From assembly GCA_023392205.1 (NCBI GenBank), contig JAEVZN010000103.1:1-6180 (forward strand): a stretch of DNA of 6,180 nucleotides, in the 5' to 3' direction. The notes beneath the pieces were generated by a model, which worked only from the letters and a program-made list of their open reading frames with translations, had not been told where the DNA came from and ran no database searches. Origin of the DNA: Pseudomonadota bacterium. GTDB taxonomy: Bacteria > Pseudomonadota > Alphaproteobacteria > Rhizobiales > Xanthobacteraceae. Within the stretch, counting starts at the first letter, position 1, and each line of letters opens with the position of its first letter. The translations under genes were made by a program, and so were the position numbers. Positions 1-6,180 of this stretch are shown one piece after another.

Positions 1-402
1 TTGCTGCAGGTTGATGAAGGCCGGCATCTTGTGGCCGTCCTCGGGCAAAAGGTCGAAGGAATAGACCAGCGCATCGCCGAGGAAGACTTTGCCGAGCTTC
101 CATGTGACGCCCATCTCGACAAGTTTCTCGCCGACGCCCAGCCTGTGCCAGATTTCAAGTGAACGTTTCGAGTAACATAGCCCGCGCGAGCCCTCCCCGA
201 TCCGGTCAGCATCGTCCAGCACCACCGACGGCACGCCGCGCAGGGCGAGATCGATGGAAAGCGACAGTCCCACAGGGCCAGCACCGACAATCACTACCGG
301 ATGACGCACCGGACGCGCGGCATCCTGATCGCGTGAGCGCCGATACTCAAAATGAAACACGGCCCGTCGCGCGTTGGTCTGAGAGGCTGGCTTGGCGCTC
401 AT
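1..402 (-). CDS. FAD-dependent aromatic-ring monooxygenase, N-terminal 134 residues (partial)
   Basis: This is the N-terminal part of a class A flavoprotein hydroxylase (MhpA/PheA-like), which uses NAD(P)H and O2 to hydroxylate a phenolic ring in the cytoplasm. The coding frame runs off the left edge of the window. Seen in the translation: about 35 residues of variable leader, then VVIVGAGPVGLSLSIDLA (residues 36-53), the Rossmann GxGxxG that binds the ADP part of FAD. An EGSRGLCYSKRSLEIW segment follows (70-85), typical of the first FAD-contact region of these enzymes, and then DLLPEDGH..PAFINLQQ near the cut end. The start ATG (400-402) has a GGAG eight bases upstream and begins 32 bp after the stop of the MBL-fold gene, so it is the last visible gene of the hmg operon. 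The substrate is not readable from this fragment. Operon context suggests a hydroxylated phenylacetate or similar acid converted to homogentisate, but a 3-hydroxyphenylpropionate-type substrate cannot be excluded. Confidence 0.88.
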   Translation of the reverse strand, partial: MSAKPASQTNARRAVFHFEYRRSRDQDAARPVRHPVVIVGAGPVGLSLSIDLALRGVPSVVLDDADRIGEGSRGLCYSKRSLEIWHRLGVGEKLVEMGVTWKLGKVFLGDALVYSFDLLPEDGHKMPAFINLQQ

Positions 403-434
403 GGCTTGTGCTCCATCCCACGCCGGTCCCGAAA

Positions 435-1385
435 CTATCCTTGCAGGGCGGCCCACATTTCGCGGTCGCGCTCTGCCGTCCAGATCACGGGATGCTCGAT
501 GCCGCTTGCCTCGTCATAGGCGCGCGCCACATTGAAGGGCATGCAATGTTCGTAGATCGCATAATCGGAGAATTTCGGGTCCATCGCTTCCCGCGCGGCG
601 GCGAAGGCTTCTTTCAGCGTCCGCTTTTTCGCAACGCTCTCCTGCGCGGAGCCATACAATGTCGCAAGGAAATCGCGCGTACCGTCGATTCCCGCACGCA
701 CGAGATCCGGTTTTGCGAGCGCCGCACCGCGGCCCGGCACTAGCGCATTGGCATTGAAGCCGGCAAGCCGGTCGAGCGTCTTCGGCCAGTCTGCAAGATG
801 CGCATCGCCGCAATAGCAGGCCGAATGATATTCAACGAGGTCGCCGGAAAACACGACATTCTCGTCCGGCACCCAGGCCACTACGTCGCCGGCAGTATGG
901 CCGCGACCGATATGCATGATGCGCACTTCGCGCTTTCCGAGCCAAATCGACATCTGCTGCGGAAAGGTGATGGTCGGCCAGGTCAGGCCGGGGATAGATT
1001 CGACGGCGCGGAACAGACGCGGAAAGCGGCCGATTTCGGAATCCTTGTCCTGCTGACCGCGCTCGACGATGAGGTCGCGGGTTGCATCGGACGCAATGAT
1101 TTCCGCATCGGGATAAGCGGAGGCACCGAGCACCCGCACGGCATGATAATGGCTGAGAAGAACGTATTTGATCGGCTTGTCGGTGACCTTGCGCACGCGC
1201 TCGATGACTTCCAGCGCCATGACCGGCGTCGCCTGCGCGTCGACGACCATGACACCGTCATCGCCGACAATGATGCCGGAATTCGGATCGCCCTCCGCCG
1301 TGAAGGCGTAAAGCCCGCGCCCGATCTCGTCGAAGGAGATGGTTTTCTCGGCATTGTCGCCGGTCGAAGCAAAACCCTTGGCCAT
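435..1385 (-). CDS. Metallo-beta-lactamase-fold protein with altered metal site, hmg operon
   Basis: A 316-residue MBL-fold protein. The fold is supported by the opening strands (SGIIVGDDGVMVVDAQATP, residues 36-54), by YVLLSHYHAVRVLGASAYP (74-92) where HxHxDH is normally found, by HIGRGHTAGD (158-167), by FSGDLVEYH (179-187) and by ALVPGRG (214-220). Of the usual zinc ligands, His79, His81, His163 and Asp182 are present. The Asp-His of HxHxDH is Val83-Arg84, and the His of the late PGHG-type motif is Arg219. A binuclear hydrolase site of the normal kind is therefore unlikely, although a single metal could remain. A cluster of His187, Cys190, Cys192 and His196 follows the Asp ligand. No signal peptide is seen. 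It lies 51 bp downstream of the FAH-family gene and 32 bp upstream of the monooxygenase, with an AGGGTGGA-like Shine-Dalgarno. The role is unknown; hydrolysis of a pathway ester, thioester or lactone is only a guess. Confidence 0.87.
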   Translation of the reverse strand: MAKGFASTGDNAEKTISFDEIGRGLYAFTAEGDPNSGIIVGDDGVMVVDAQATPVMALEVIERVRKVTDKPIKYVLLSHYHAVRVLGASAYPDAEIIASDATRDLIVERGQQDKDSEIGRFPRLFRAVESIPGLTWPTITFPQQMSIWLGKREVRIMHIGRGHTAGDVVAWVPDENVVFSGDLVEYHSACYCGDAHLADWPKTLDRLAGFNANALVPGRGAALAKPDLVRAGIDGTRDFLATLYGSAQESVAKKRTLKEAFAAAREAMDPKFSDYAIYEHCMPFNVARAYDEASGIEHPVIWTAERDREMWAALQG

Positions 1386-1436
1386 ATTCCACCCTGATGA
1401 TTCCGGTCCGCACGTGGCCGCTTGCAGCGACTTCTG

Positions 1437-2456
1437 TCAGCCTTGCGGCGTATAGCGAACGACCTCCTGCTCGATCGCACCGAAAATGGAGCGGCCGTCC
1501 TTATCGTTCATCTCGATGCGCATGCGGTCTCCGAATTTCAGGAACGGAGTCGACGGCTTGCCATGCAGGATGGTTTCCACCGTACGCTGTTCGGCAAGGC
1601 AGGAATAGCCCAGACCGCCTTCTGATATCGGCTTGCCGGGACCGCCATCGGCGTCGCGGTTGGAGACGGTGCCGGCCCCGAGAATCGTGCCGGCGCTGAG
1701 CGGACGCGTCCTGGCCGCATGCGCGATCAGAGTCGGGAAGTCGAACGTCATGTCGACCGCGCAGTTCGGCTTTCCGAACGGCTGACCGTTGATGAAGCTC
1801 AGCAGTGGAAGATCGATCTTGGCACCATCCCAGGCCTTGCCGAGTTCGTCGGGTGTCGCCGCGACAGGCGTGAAGGCCGAGGGGGGCTTCGACTGCAAAA
1901 AGCCGAACCCCTTCGGCAATTCCTGCGGCACGATGTTTCGCAGCGTCACGTCATTGACCAGCATGATGAGCCGGATCGCCTTCGCGGCCTGTTCGCGGGT
2001 CGCACCCATCGGCACGTCGCCAAGGATCACCACGACTTCCGCTTCGATATCGATCCCCCATGCTTCGTCGGCGAGCGAGATCGGATCTTGCGGACCCATG
2101 ATCACATCGGAAATGCCCTGATACATCAGCGGATCGGTCCAGAACGAATCCGGCACTTCGGCATTGCGGGCCTGCCGCACCAGCGCCACGTGATTGACGT
2201 AAGCGGAGCCGTCCAGCCACTGATAGGCACGCGGCAACGGTGACGCACATTTCGCAGGATCGAAGGGCGTATGCGCGATCCGTCCGGCTTCGAGCGAATC
2301 CGAAATCTCGGTCAGCCGCGGCGCGGCCAGATCCCAGTCGTCGAGCGCCTTCTGCAGGGTCGGCGCGACGGCCGATGCATCGGCACAGCGTGTGAGATCG
2401 CGCGATACCACAACCAGATGGCCATCGCGGCCGGATTTCAGTGAAGCCAGTTTCAT
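1437..2456 (-). CDS. Fumarylacetoacetate hydrolase family protein
   Basis: A 339-residue enzyme of the FAH family, placed where the last step of tyrosine/homogentisate breakdown would be: fumarylacetoacetate to fumarate and acetoacetate, in the cytoplasm. The catalytic domain starts near residue 85 (YVNHVALVRQAR). It shows DIEAEV with Glu138 and Glu140, and LVNDVTLRN with Asp169, matching the ExE...D metal ligands (Mg2+ or Ca2+) of the family. SKPPSAFTP (189-197) and ILGAGTVSNRD (258-268) match the later substrate-pocket and core strands. It is shorter than animal FAH (about 420 residues) but has the length common for bacterial members. The frame is open back to an ATG at 2513, but those 19 extra residues are arginine-rich and unlike the family. 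ATG 2456 gives the usual MKLASLK-type opening and has a GGACGGA about eight bases upstream. The gene follows hmgA after 122 bp that hold a hairpin. Other FAH-family activities (acylpyruvase, decarboxylase) are possible but less likely here. Confidence 0.9.
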   Translation of the reverse strand: MKLASLKSGRDGHLVVVSRDLTRCADASAVAPTLQKALDDWDLAAPRLTEISDSLEAGRIAHTPFDPAKCASPLPRAYQWLDGSAYVNHVALVRQARNAEVPDSFWTDPLMYQGISDVIMGPQDPISLADEAWGIDIEAEVVVILGDVPMGATREQAAKAIRLIMLVNDVTLRNIVPQELPKGFGFLQSKPPSAFTPVAATPDELGKAWDGAKIDLPLLSFINGQPFGKPNCAVDMTFDFPTLIAHAARTRPLSAGTILGAGTVSNRDADGGPGKPISEGGLGYSCLAEQRTVETILHGKPSTPFLKFGDRMRIEMNDKDGRSIFGAIEQEVVRYTPQG

Positions 2457-2497
2457 GCCTACATTCCGTCCCGGTTCGAAATTGGAGCGGCATCGCT

Positions 2498-2511
2498 GCC
2501 GTCGAGACGGC
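2498..2511. repeat. Short inverted repeat in the hmgA-FAH spacer
   Basis: GCCGTC-ga-GACGGC: six-base arms with a two-base centre, realistically a five-pair stem with a CGAG tetraloop in RNA. It lies 42 bp upstream of the FAH-family start, between that start and the larger hairpin at 2549-2572. It may add to transcript folding in this spacer; no function can be assigned from sequence. Confidence 0.4.
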
Positions 2512-2548
2512 ACTCGCCTGTTTCGTGCGGCCTGTCAACGCGCACGAG

Positions 2549-2572
2549 CGGTCCGGCGCGTTCGCCGGACCG
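2549..2572 (-). repeat. Strong hairpin just after hmgA
   Basis: Arms CGGTCCGGCG (2549-2558) and CGCCGGACCG (2563-2572) are perfect ten-base complements around a four-base loop, beginning six bases after the hmgA stop codon on the transcribed strand. No U-run follows on the minus strand (the next bases are CTCGTGCGCG), so it is not a classical intrinsic terminator. More likely roles are a 3' stability or processing hairpin that favours hmgA over downstream genes, or a partial terminator. The structure is seen directly; the role is inferred. Confidence 0.75.
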
Positions 2573-2578
2573 GTTGTG

Positions 2579-4003
2579 TCAGCCGCGCTTGCCTGCGGGC
2601 GTTGCCGGAAGTGGCTCCTTGCGGTTCGGGTCGAAATGCTTCTTCAGCCCCTTCCAGCAATCGACATAGTCGTCCTGACGCGTGTCGAGTTCGGCCGCAT
2701 ATCGCGTGACCCGCTGCCGGAAGCGCGTCTCGAACATGAAAGCCAGCGTATTCGAGAGCTTGACCGGCTTCAGTTCGGCATTGCTCGCATGTTCGAAGGC
2801 ATCCACGTCCGGTCCATGCGGCAGCATCGTGTTGTGCAGGGAGAAGCCGCCCGGCACGAAGCCCTCGGGCTTGGCGTCATACACGCCGTAAACGAGGCCC
2901 ATGAATTCGGACATGATGTTGCGATGATACCACGGGGGACGGAAGGTGTTCTCCGCCACGCCCCATCGCTCCGGAAAAATCACGAAATCGATATTCGCGG
3001 TGCCGGGAGTTTCCGACGGCGACGTCATCACCGTGAAGATCGACGGATCGGGATGGTCGAACAACAGTGCGCCGACCGGCGAGAAATGCCGCAGATTGTA
3101 TTTATAGGGCGCGTAATTTCCGTGCCAGGCGACGACGTCGAGGGGCGAGTGCGGCATCTGCGTGCGGAACATCTCCCCGCCCCACTTCACGAACAGCGTG
3201 CAGGACTCCTCCACATCCTCATAGGCCGCAACCGGCGTGAGGAAGTCGCGCGGATTGGCCAGACAATTGGCACCGATCGGTCCACGATCGGGAAGTGTAA
3301 GCGCGCCGCCGTAATTCTCGCAGACATAGGCGCGGGCCGGACCGTCGACCAGTTCGACGCGGAAGATCACGCCACGCGGGATCACACAGATCTCACCCGG
3401 AGCGATTTCGATCAATCCGAATTCGGTGCGAAAGCGCATCGCGCCCTCTTGCGCGACGATCAGCATCTCGCCGTCGGCATTGAAAAAATGCTCGCGCACC
3501 ATCGACTGCGTCACCAGAACGAGATGCGCGGCCATCCCGGCCATCGACTCGCAATCGCCCGCGACGGTCAGCGTGCGGAGGCCGGTGACGAAGGTCAGCG
3601 GCTCATCCGGAACCGGGACCGGACTCCAGCGCAACTGGTCGAGCGTGAGTTCGGAATCCTCGCGCTCCGGCGCTGTCCGGATGAGGCCCTTGTCGATCCT
3701 CTGGAAGCGCCCGGTATGCCGCACGGTCGGCCGGACGCGATACAGCCACGAGCGCTGATTGGTGGCCTGCGGTGCGGTGAAGGGCGAACCGCTCAATTGC
3801 TCGGCATAAAGCCCGTAATTGCATTTCTGCGGCGAATTGCGCCCGATCGGAAGCGCGCCCGGCAGCGCTTCGGTCTCGAACGAATTGCCGAATCCCGACA
3901 TGTACTCGGCGGCATCGACGCGAGGCTCGGTGCGGATGCGATCGGTAACGGCTGCGGGAGAGGCCTGCCGCCGCACACGCGGGGCAGTGTCGATATCGGC
4001 CAT
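2579..4003 (-). CDS. hmgA: Homogentisate 1,2-dioxygenase
   Basis: HmgA is the Fe(II) ring-cleavage enzyme of tyrosine and phenylalanine breakdown: homogentisate plus O2 gives maleylacetoacetate in the cytoplasm. The protein (474 residues) carries the family opening [19 protein letters not shown] (34-52). The active-site stretch is [16 protein letters not shown] (354-369), with His360 and Glu366, followed by [11 protein letters not shown] (389-399) with His396. These align with the iron ligands His335, Glu341 and His371 of the human enzyme. His317 in FDHPDPSIF matches human His292. It is slightly longer than usual (about 430-450): about 30 extra N-terminal residues precede the conserved core and a basic tail follows it. 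The start is firm, because AGGAGG lies seven bases upstream of the ATG. It is the first gene of the minus-strand operon, with a promoter at 4071-4099, and the 122-bp gap to the next gene contains a hairpin. Confidence 0.98.
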   Translation of the reverse strand: MADIDTAPRVRRQASPAAVTDRIRTEPRVDAAEYMSGFGNSFETEALPGALPIGRNSPQKCNYGLYAEQLSGSPFTAPQATNQRSWLYRVRPTVRHTGRFQRIDKGLIRTAPEREDSELTLDQLRWSPVPVPDEPLTFVTGLRTLTVAGDCESMAGMAAHLVLVTQSMVREHFFNADGEMLIVAQEGAMRFRTEFGLIEIAPGEICVIPRGVIFRVELVDGPARAYVCENYGGALTLPDRGPIGANCLANPRDFLTPVAAYEDVEESCTLFVKWGGEMFRTQMPHSPLDVVAWHGNYAPYKYNLRHFSPVGALLFDHPDPSIFTVMTSPSETPGTANIDFVIFPERWGVAENTFRPPWYHRNIMSEFMGLVYGVYDAKPEGFVPGGFSLHNTMLPHGPDVDAFEHASNAELKPVKLSNTLAFMFETRFRQRVTRYAAELDTRQDDYVDCWKGLKKHFDPNRKEPLPATPAGKRG

Positions 4004-4010
4004 GACGCTT

Positions 4011-4016
4011 CCTCCT
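4011..4016 (-). promoter_or_regulatory. Ribosome-binding site of hmgA
   Basis: AGGAGG on the minus strand, seven bases before the hmgA ATG. It is the best Shine-Dalgarno match in the window, it fixes the start of the 474-residue form, and it suggests efficient translation. Confidence 0.9.
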
Positions 4017-4054
4017 GGGTCGGTTCGCGGAATGTCTTTTGATCAAGAACTCGT

Positions 4055-4067
4055 AGGTCCGCGACCT
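4055..4067. repeat. 13-bp palindrome near the hmg transcription start
   Basis: AGGTC-cgc-GACCT, with perfect five-base arms, lies immediately downstream of the -10 element of the hmg promoter, so it would span or adjoin the expected transcription start. It could be a secondary repressor site or the top of a leader hairpin. A shorter palindrome, TTGATCAA (4039-4046), is found further into the same leader. Only the symmetry is observed; binding is inference. Confidence 0.45.
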
Positions 4068-4070
4068 GCA

Positions 4071-4099
4071 CTAATAGTTACATTCGCAACCAATGTCAA
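4071..4099 (-). promoter_or_regulatory. Sigma-70-type promoter of the hmg operon
   Basis: On the minus strand, a perfect -35 TTGACA (4094-4099) is separated by exactly 17 bp from TATTAG (4071-4076), a four-of-six match to TATAAT. Transcription would start around 4063-4066 and give a leader of about 60 bases before hmgA. The position, orientation and spacing all fit, and no competing candidate is seen between it and hmgA. Confidence 0.72.
4075..4098. promoter_or_regulatory. Candidate repressor operator inside the hmg promoter
   Basis: Two overlapping imperfect inverted repeats fill the spacer between -35 and -10. One is TTACATT-N7-AATGTCA (4078-4098; six of seven positions symmetric). The other is TAGTT-N8-AACCA (4075-4092; four of five, with an additional inner C/G pair). 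Placement between the promoter boxes is typical of a repressor site, and homogentisate operons are commonly controlled by aromatic-responsive MarR- or IclR-type repressors. No regulator gene lies in the window, so the binding protein is unknown. Confidence 0.5.
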
Positions 4100-4100
4100 T

Positions 4101-4355
4101 CTGTGCACCCTGTTCGCGCTTTTTGTTGCATTCAGCACGCAAACAAGCCATATGCATGGCCAATCGAGTCGGCATCCGAGCCGCTCGCGGGCCGCGTGAA
4201 CGAAAACCGATCGCAAAAGATCTTGGCTTTCGGCCCGCTTAGAACCTCACCACTTCGCCGGCAGCCCTGACCACGCGGGATGTCTTTAAGACCCCGCATG
4301 TCGCGTTCGTGTCCATTCCGGGCCGGGACGCCTGTGCTGCATGAAAGATTGAAAA
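4101..4355. other. Intergenic region upstream of the helicase gene
   Basis: About 255 bp between the hmg promoter and the plus-strand helicase start. I see no gene, tRNA or mobile element. The best plus-strand promoter guess, TTGCAT (4126-4131) with CATATG (4149-4154) at 17 bp, matches the -10 consensus poorly and I do not rely on it. A hairpin-forming repeat lies at 4275-4297. If transcription starts far upstream, the helicase mRNA would have a long leader. Confidence 0.5.
4275..4297. repeat. Hairpin-forming inverted repeat in the helicase leader
   Basis: GCGGG-at-GTCTT-t-AAGAC-CCCGC: two perfectly paired five-base blocks with a two-base bulge on the left side. As RNA this would form GCGGG/CCCGC stacked on GTC/GAC with a TTTAA loop. 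It ends 58 bp before the helicase start codon and no T-run follows, so it is not a terminator. It may be a 5' leader structure or a protein-binding site. Confidence 0.5.
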
Positions 4356-5765
<1,410 letters not shown>

Positions 5766-5793
5766 CGCCATCCCATTGCAGAAGGACCTCTGA

Positions 5794-6066
5794 ATGTCGA
5801 AAGAAGAAATGCTCGAATTTGACGGCACCGTGACCGAGGTGCTGCCGGACGGCAATTTCCGCGTCAAACTCGACAACGACCACGAGATCCTCGCCTATAC
5901 AGCCGGCAAGATGCGCAAGTTTCGTATCCGCACCGGCGTTGGCGATCGCGTGATTGTCGAGATGTCGCCCTATGACCTTTCGCGCGGACGGATCAGCTTC
6001 CGGCATCGCGGCAACGCCATGGCGGCGCCCCCGACCCGCCGTCAGACCTTCGTACGCAAACGCTAA
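5794..6066 (+). CDS. infA: Translation initiation factor IF-1, tail-bearing paralogue
   Basis: A 90-residue S1/OB-fold protein of the IF-1 family, which binds the ribosomal A site on the 30S subunit during initiation. Seen: [19 protein letters not shown] (2-20), [19 protein letters not shown] (22-40), then [25 protein letters not shown] (50-68) and FRHR. These cover the whole normal IF-1 length of about 72 residues. Residues 73-90 are an additional Arg-rich tail ending RRQTFVRKR. The start is clear: AAGGA lies seven bases before the ATG. It follows the helicase by 28 bp and is closed by an intrinsic terminator 16 bp after its stop, so the two genes look like one transcript. Many rhizobial-type genomes carry more than one infA; the tail and the helicase linkage suggest this is the accessory copy, though the main copy cannot be checked here. 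It could also act as an RNA chaperone, like other small OB-fold proteins. Confidence 0.93.
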   Translation: MSKEEMLEFDGTVTEVLPDGNFRVKLDNDHEILAYTAGKMRKFRIRTGVGDRVIVEMSPYDLSRGRISFRHRGNAMAAPPTRRQTFVRKR

Positions 6067-6082
6067 AACGCTTAGTGACTTT

Positions 6083-6119
6083 GGCGTGACGCGGGCCATC
6101 CGCGGCACGCCGTTTTTTT
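6083..6119 (+). terminator. Intrinsic terminator of the helicase-infA unit
   Basis: Stem arms GGCGTG (6083-6088) with CACGCC (6106-6111), and CGCGG (6090-6094) with CCGCG (6100-6104), one A/G mismatch between the two blocks and a five-base loop. They are followed by G and seven Ts (6113-6119). It lies 16 bp after the infA stop codon and is a textbook rho-independent terminator on the plus strand. Confidence 0.95.
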
Positions 6120-6157
6120 ATTGGACGATCGCCGGCAGAGATGTGAAGCCGCGAAAG

Positions 6158-6178
6158 CGTGCGCGCGGCGAGCGCACG
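6158..6178. repeat. Inverted repeat at the right window edge
   Basis: CGTGCGC (6158-6164) and GCGCACG (6172-6178) are perfect seven-base complements around a seven-base centre. There is no T-run on either side within the window, so it is not a supported terminator. In GC-rich DNA such a repeat may be chance. Nothing else is seen after 6120. Confidence 0.35.
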
Positions 6179-6180
6179 GC

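Noticed and set aside
159..743. 194-codon plus-strand open frame over the monooxygenase/MBL junction
   Set aside because: It crosses two minus-strand genes and the gap between them, and no domain is recognisable.
798..1397. 199-codon plus-strand open frame opposite the MBL-fold gene
   Set aside because: Shadow of the minus-strand MBL-fold gene, which has motifs, an operon position and a ribosome-binding site.
2457..2513. N-terminal extension of the FAH-family gene to ATG 2513
   Set aside because: The 19 extra residues are Arg-rich and unlike the family; ATG 2456 gives a normal MKLASLK opening with an upstream purine-rich site.
2510..2538. Internal promoter with TTGACA (minus strand, 2533-2538) in the hmgA-FAH spacer
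   Set aside because: The -35 box is perfect, but at 17 bp spacing the -10 position reads GAGTGC, which is not a usable -10.
2549..2572. Intrinsic terminator after hmgA
   Set aside because: The stem is strong but no U-run follows on the transcribed strand, so I list it only as a hairpin.
2441..4042. 533-codon plus-strand open frame antisense to hmgA
   Set aside because: It lies opposite hmgA, whose product is unmistakable, and its translation is Arg/His-rich with no recognisable domain. GC-rich codon use leaves the opposite frame open.

Overview
The window reads as chromosomal DNA from a GC-rich alphaproteobacterium, most likely of the Bradyrhizobium/Afipia/Rhodopseudomonas group or a close relative. 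This rests on protein character, on the gene order (homogentisate dioxygenase, FAH-family hydrolase, metallo-beta-lactamase-fold protein, FAD monooxygenase) and on an RhlE-type helicase paired with a second, tail-bearing IF-1. It is an inference from recognised families, not a database match.

Left two thirds (1-4003, minus strand): an aromatic-ring catabolic operon read right to left. hmgA (homogentisate 1,2-dioxygenase, 2579-4003) comes first. It is followed by a fumarylacetoacetate hydrolase-family gene (1437-2456), a metallo-beta-lactamase-fold protein with a strongly altered metal site (435-1385), and the N-terminal part of an FAD-dependent aromatic hydroxylase (1-402, cut by the window edge). 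HmgA opens the ring of homogentisate and the FAH-family enzyme is the likely final C-C hydrolase giving fumarate and acetoacetate. The monooxygenase probably feeds a hydroxylated aromatic acid into the pathway. No maleylacetoacetate isomerase gene is visible. A 10-bp-stem hairpin lies just after the hmgA stop codon.

Divergent intergenic region (4004-4355): on the minus strand there is a convincing sigma-70-type promoter for the hmg operon (TTGACA, 17-bp spacer, TATTAG). Imperfect inverted repeats fill its spacer, as expected for a repressor operator, and a perfect-arm palindrome sits near the expected transcription start. An AGGAGG ribosome-binding site precedes hmgA. On the helicase side there is a hairpin-forming repeat about 60 bp upstream of the start, but no convincing promoter.

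Right third (4356-6119, plus strand): an apparent two-gene unit for RNA metabolism and translation. It consists of a RhlE-type DEAD-box RNA helicase with a TTG start and a basic C-terminal tail, then 28 bp later an IF-1 (infA) paralogue with an extra basic tail, closed by a textbook intrinsic terminator (6083-6119). The last 60 bases hold only a short inverted repeat.

The other long open frames, such as those antisense to hmgA (2441-4042, plus) and to the helicase (4239-5492, minus), are GC-driven shadows. I see no mobile element, CRISPR array, tRNA or rRNA. Nothing here is clearly a new system. The points most worth a second look are the MBL-fold protein with a broken canonical metal site, the hmg control region, and the helicase/IF-1 pair.
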